Below, piece after piece: positions 4,967-6,317 of a DNA stretch of 6,317 bases; position 1 is the stretch's first letter, and each line of letters starts with the position of its first letter. The position numbers were made by a program, and so were the translations under genes. The notes under the pieces are model-generated. The model was given only the letters and a program-made list of their open reading frames with translations. It searched no databases and was not told the origin of the DNA. The stretch lies in NCBI GenBank assembly GCA_023954595.1, contig JAGSHJ010000178.1, forward strand, positions 1 through 6,317, written 5' to 3'. This DNA is from Bacteriovoracaceae bacterium. GTDB lineage: Bacteria > Bdellovibrionota > Bacteriovoracia > Bacteriovoracales > Bacteriovoracaceae.

Positions 4967-5665
4967 ATGAAAGAATTTAGTGCTATTGTATTTTTAATGT
5001 GTGTTTTCACCTTTGTAGTAGGTGAGACAGGACTATGGGAAGACTTCCATAAAACTGCTGAGAGAACTCATCAATATGAGTACAAAGCTTTAAGTTATTC
5101 TAAAGAGATTAGAATGCTTAAAAAGCAAAATGAGGCGTTGAAGTCCGAAGTAGCAAAGCTCAAGTCTGAAAAAGAACATCTTAAAATGTCGATGTCTAAT
5201 AAGAAGAGAAGCATTGCAAGTATTCCACAAAAGAGCGCGAACGACCTTGTTAATTTCGATCTTTATAAGTGGAGCCCTGAAAAGCTTCTAGGTGTAGGTG
5301 CAAAAGCACTGCACTTCAAGAAATACGACAAGTCGGCTCAATTCTACAATACATTACTTAAAGAATATCCAGATCACGCTGCAATCAACGACAAAGTGTT
5401 GTTTGAGGCAGGTATCGCTGCTTACGAATCAAAACAACATTTTGATTGGGCAGTTGCACACTTTTCTTCTCTTGTTAGAAAGTACCCAAAATCAAAACTA
5501 TATCGTGGGGCCAAGCTATGGCTTGGGCTTGCTCACTTTCACAAAGGTAACCACGAGAAATTCGTGGCAACGGTGGAAGAGTTTAGATCTAAATACAGAA
5601 ACACCAGAGAGTGGAAGGTGTTGAGCAATTATTACGAAGATATCGCTTTTAGATACAAGAAGTAG
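4967..5665 (+). CDS. Membrane-anchored or periplasmic coiled-coil/TPR protein (CpoB/YbgF-like layout)
   Basis: The 232-residue product starts with a hydrophobic segment (4-19) that could be an uncleaved anchor or signal peptide. A heptad-rich coiled coil follows (about 27-76, with IRMLKKQNEALKSEVAKLKSE), then a linker (77-100) and tetratricopeptide-like helices (about 105-230): LLGVGAKALHFKKYDKSAQFY, then VLFEAGIAAYESKQHFDWAVA, then GAKLWLGLAHFHKGNHEKFVA. Coiled coil followed by TPRs with 'YP' turns (KEYPDHA, RKYPKSK) is the layout of CpoB/YbgF and related periplasmic scaffolds, but there is no Tol-Pal context, so no symbol is given. Such modules bind partner proteins. ATG 4967 has AAGG at 4955-4958. 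A sigma-28-type promoter sits 36-63 bases upstream and the FecR-domain gene follows after six bases, probably in the same operon. A scaffold for an envelope or motility-linked assembly is inference. Confidence 0.88.
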   Translation: MKEFSAIVFLMCVFTFVVGETGLWEDFHKTAERTHQYEYKALSYSKEIRMLKKQNEALKSEVAKLKSEKEHLKMSMSNKKRSIASIPQKSANDLVNFDLYKWSPEKLLGVGAKALHFKKYDKSAQFYNTLLKEYPDHAAINDKVLFEAGIAAYESKQHFDWAVAHFSSLVRKYPKSKLYRGAKLWLGLAHFHKGNHEKFVATVEEFRSKYRNTREWKVLSNYYEDIAFRYKK

Positions 5666-5671
5666 GTTAGT

Positions 5672-6317
5672 ATGCGTCTCATTGTTTTATGTACATTATT
5701 ATTCTCAGTTCAAATCCACGCGAAAATTGTAGCGAGGGTTTTAGACGTTAAAGGCAATGCGTTTGTTTTTAACTCTAATGGCCAATCTCAACAGCTTCAA
5801 TTTGGCTCAAAAATCTATGATCTCTCAGAGGTTATGGTGGATGACTCATCTTATGTAAGTGTGCTTGATTCTTCGGATCATGTTCATCACCTCGCTGGAG
5901 GAACTTACGCCAAGTTTTTCAATAACCTTTTAGAAGTAAAAAATGGTTATGTTTGGACTAGGGCAAAGGGTAAAAAACACGCAATTATTAATACTATAAA
6001 TTCTGTCGTTAGATACCATTCCGGGCAATTCATTACTTCTGTTAATAACTCAGAACTAAAGACACAAGTGTTGTCTATTACGGCATCTCCAAAGCTATCA
6101 AGCTCTCTAGAGCCGAACTTGGCGATAGCTATACCAGCTGGCCACTTTTCATTCATAGATCAAGCTTATGAAAGAGGACTTCCACGTACTCCAACTAGAG
6201 TAGGTTTAAATTCTTATAAGAACATTAAAAGCGTTTTTACTGATGTGAAGAGTTTGAAGAATACAAAATTTGAAAAAACTCTTTTTGCGGTAACATCCAA
6301 GTCAAGAGGCATTGCCT
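5672..6317 (+). CDS. FecR-domain-like periplasmic protein, 3'-partial
   Basis: The frame opens at ATG 5672 and stays open to the window end, giving 215 residues without a stop. A signal peptide (MRLIVLCTLLFSVQIHA, cleavage before K18) is followed by a FecR-type beta domain (about 19-165). The family rhythm is visible: VARVLDVKGNAFVF, then LQFGSKIYDLSEVMVDDSSYVSVLD (G-x-x-I...S-x-V-x-L), LEVKNGYVWTRAK, an INT strand, HSGQFI and AIPAGHFSFID. FecR domains occur in the iron-siderophore transmembrane regulator, and also as stand-alone periplasmic modules next to TPR or cyclase proteins in deltaproteobacteria-type genomes. There is no sigma/anti-sigma arrangement here: no N-terminal cytoplasmic domain is present. 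It begins six bases after the TPR gene stop with a weak ribosome site (GTAGG at 5662-5666), which suggests coupled translation and a joint function. The remainder and what follows are outside the window. Confidence 0.8.
   Translation, partial: MRLIVLCTLLFSVQIHAKIVARVLDVKGNAFVFNSNGQSQQLQFGSKIYDLSEVMVDDSSYVSVLDSSDHVHHLAGGTYAKFFNNLLEVKNGYVWTRAKGKKHAIINTINSVVRYHSGQFITSVNNSELKTQVLSITASPKLSSSLEPNLAIAIPAGHFSFIDQAYERGLPRTPTRVGLNSYKNIKSVFTDVKSLKNTKFEKTLFAVTSKSRGIA

Noticed and set aside
5298..5624. 108-residue + strand frame inside the TPR gene
   Set aside because: It is an out-of-frame reading of the TPR gene, with composition typical of a shadow frame.
5947..6156. 69-residue minus-strand frame inside the FecR-domain gene
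   Set aside because: It is antisense to a clear FecR-like coding frame, with no independent support.

Overview
The window looks like a chromosomal segment of a low-GC, Gram-negative bacterium, most likely a member of the Bdellovibrionota (Bacteriovorax/Halobacteriovorax-like predators). This rests on the TIGR02147-family regulator (a family frequent in Bdellovibrionota and Fibrobacter), the prmC-murA order seen in deltaproteobacteria-type genomes, several signal-peptide-bearing proteins of unknown function, and AT-rich codon use. The taxonomic call is inference; there is no rRNA or marker alignment behind it.

Left part (1-2220, + strand): a housekeeping operon of prmC (release-factor glutamine methyltransferase, entering from outside the window), murA (first committed step of peptidoglycan synthesis) and a HIT-family nucleotide hydrolase whose start overlaps the murA stop by ATGA. 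prmC carries an in-frame TAG at 74-76, between its PRxET and GTGTG motifs, although the frame on both sides reads as clean PrmC.

Middle (2221-2957): a 218-base gap rich in palindromes, including two near-identical GAAACA/TGTTTC palindromes around a perfect 16-bp palindrome, and a further 16-bp palindrome nearer the gene. It precedes a short TIGR02147-type DNA-binding protein. That gene converges on a minus-strand gene; the two terminators are crossed and enclose a pure CT tract.

Right part (2958-6317): a minus-strand cytoplasmic protein of unknown function and, divergent from it, an exported protein with two D-x-x-x-DG-x-x-E loops. Then comes a small membrane protein on the minus strand, divergent from a coiled-coil/TPR protein followed by a FecR-domain protein that runs off the end. 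The gap between the last two transcription units carries two back-to-back promoters of flagellar sigma-28 (FliA/SigD) type, one with an exact GCCGATAA -10 and the other matching TAAA-N16-GCCGATAT. This suggests that the envelope genes on both sides are switched on together with motility (in a predator, the attack phase).

No RNA genes, CRISPR array, insertion sequence or phage gene was seen. No complete new multi-gene system is evident; the best leads are the sigma-28 divergent locus, the palindrome array and the interrupted prmC.
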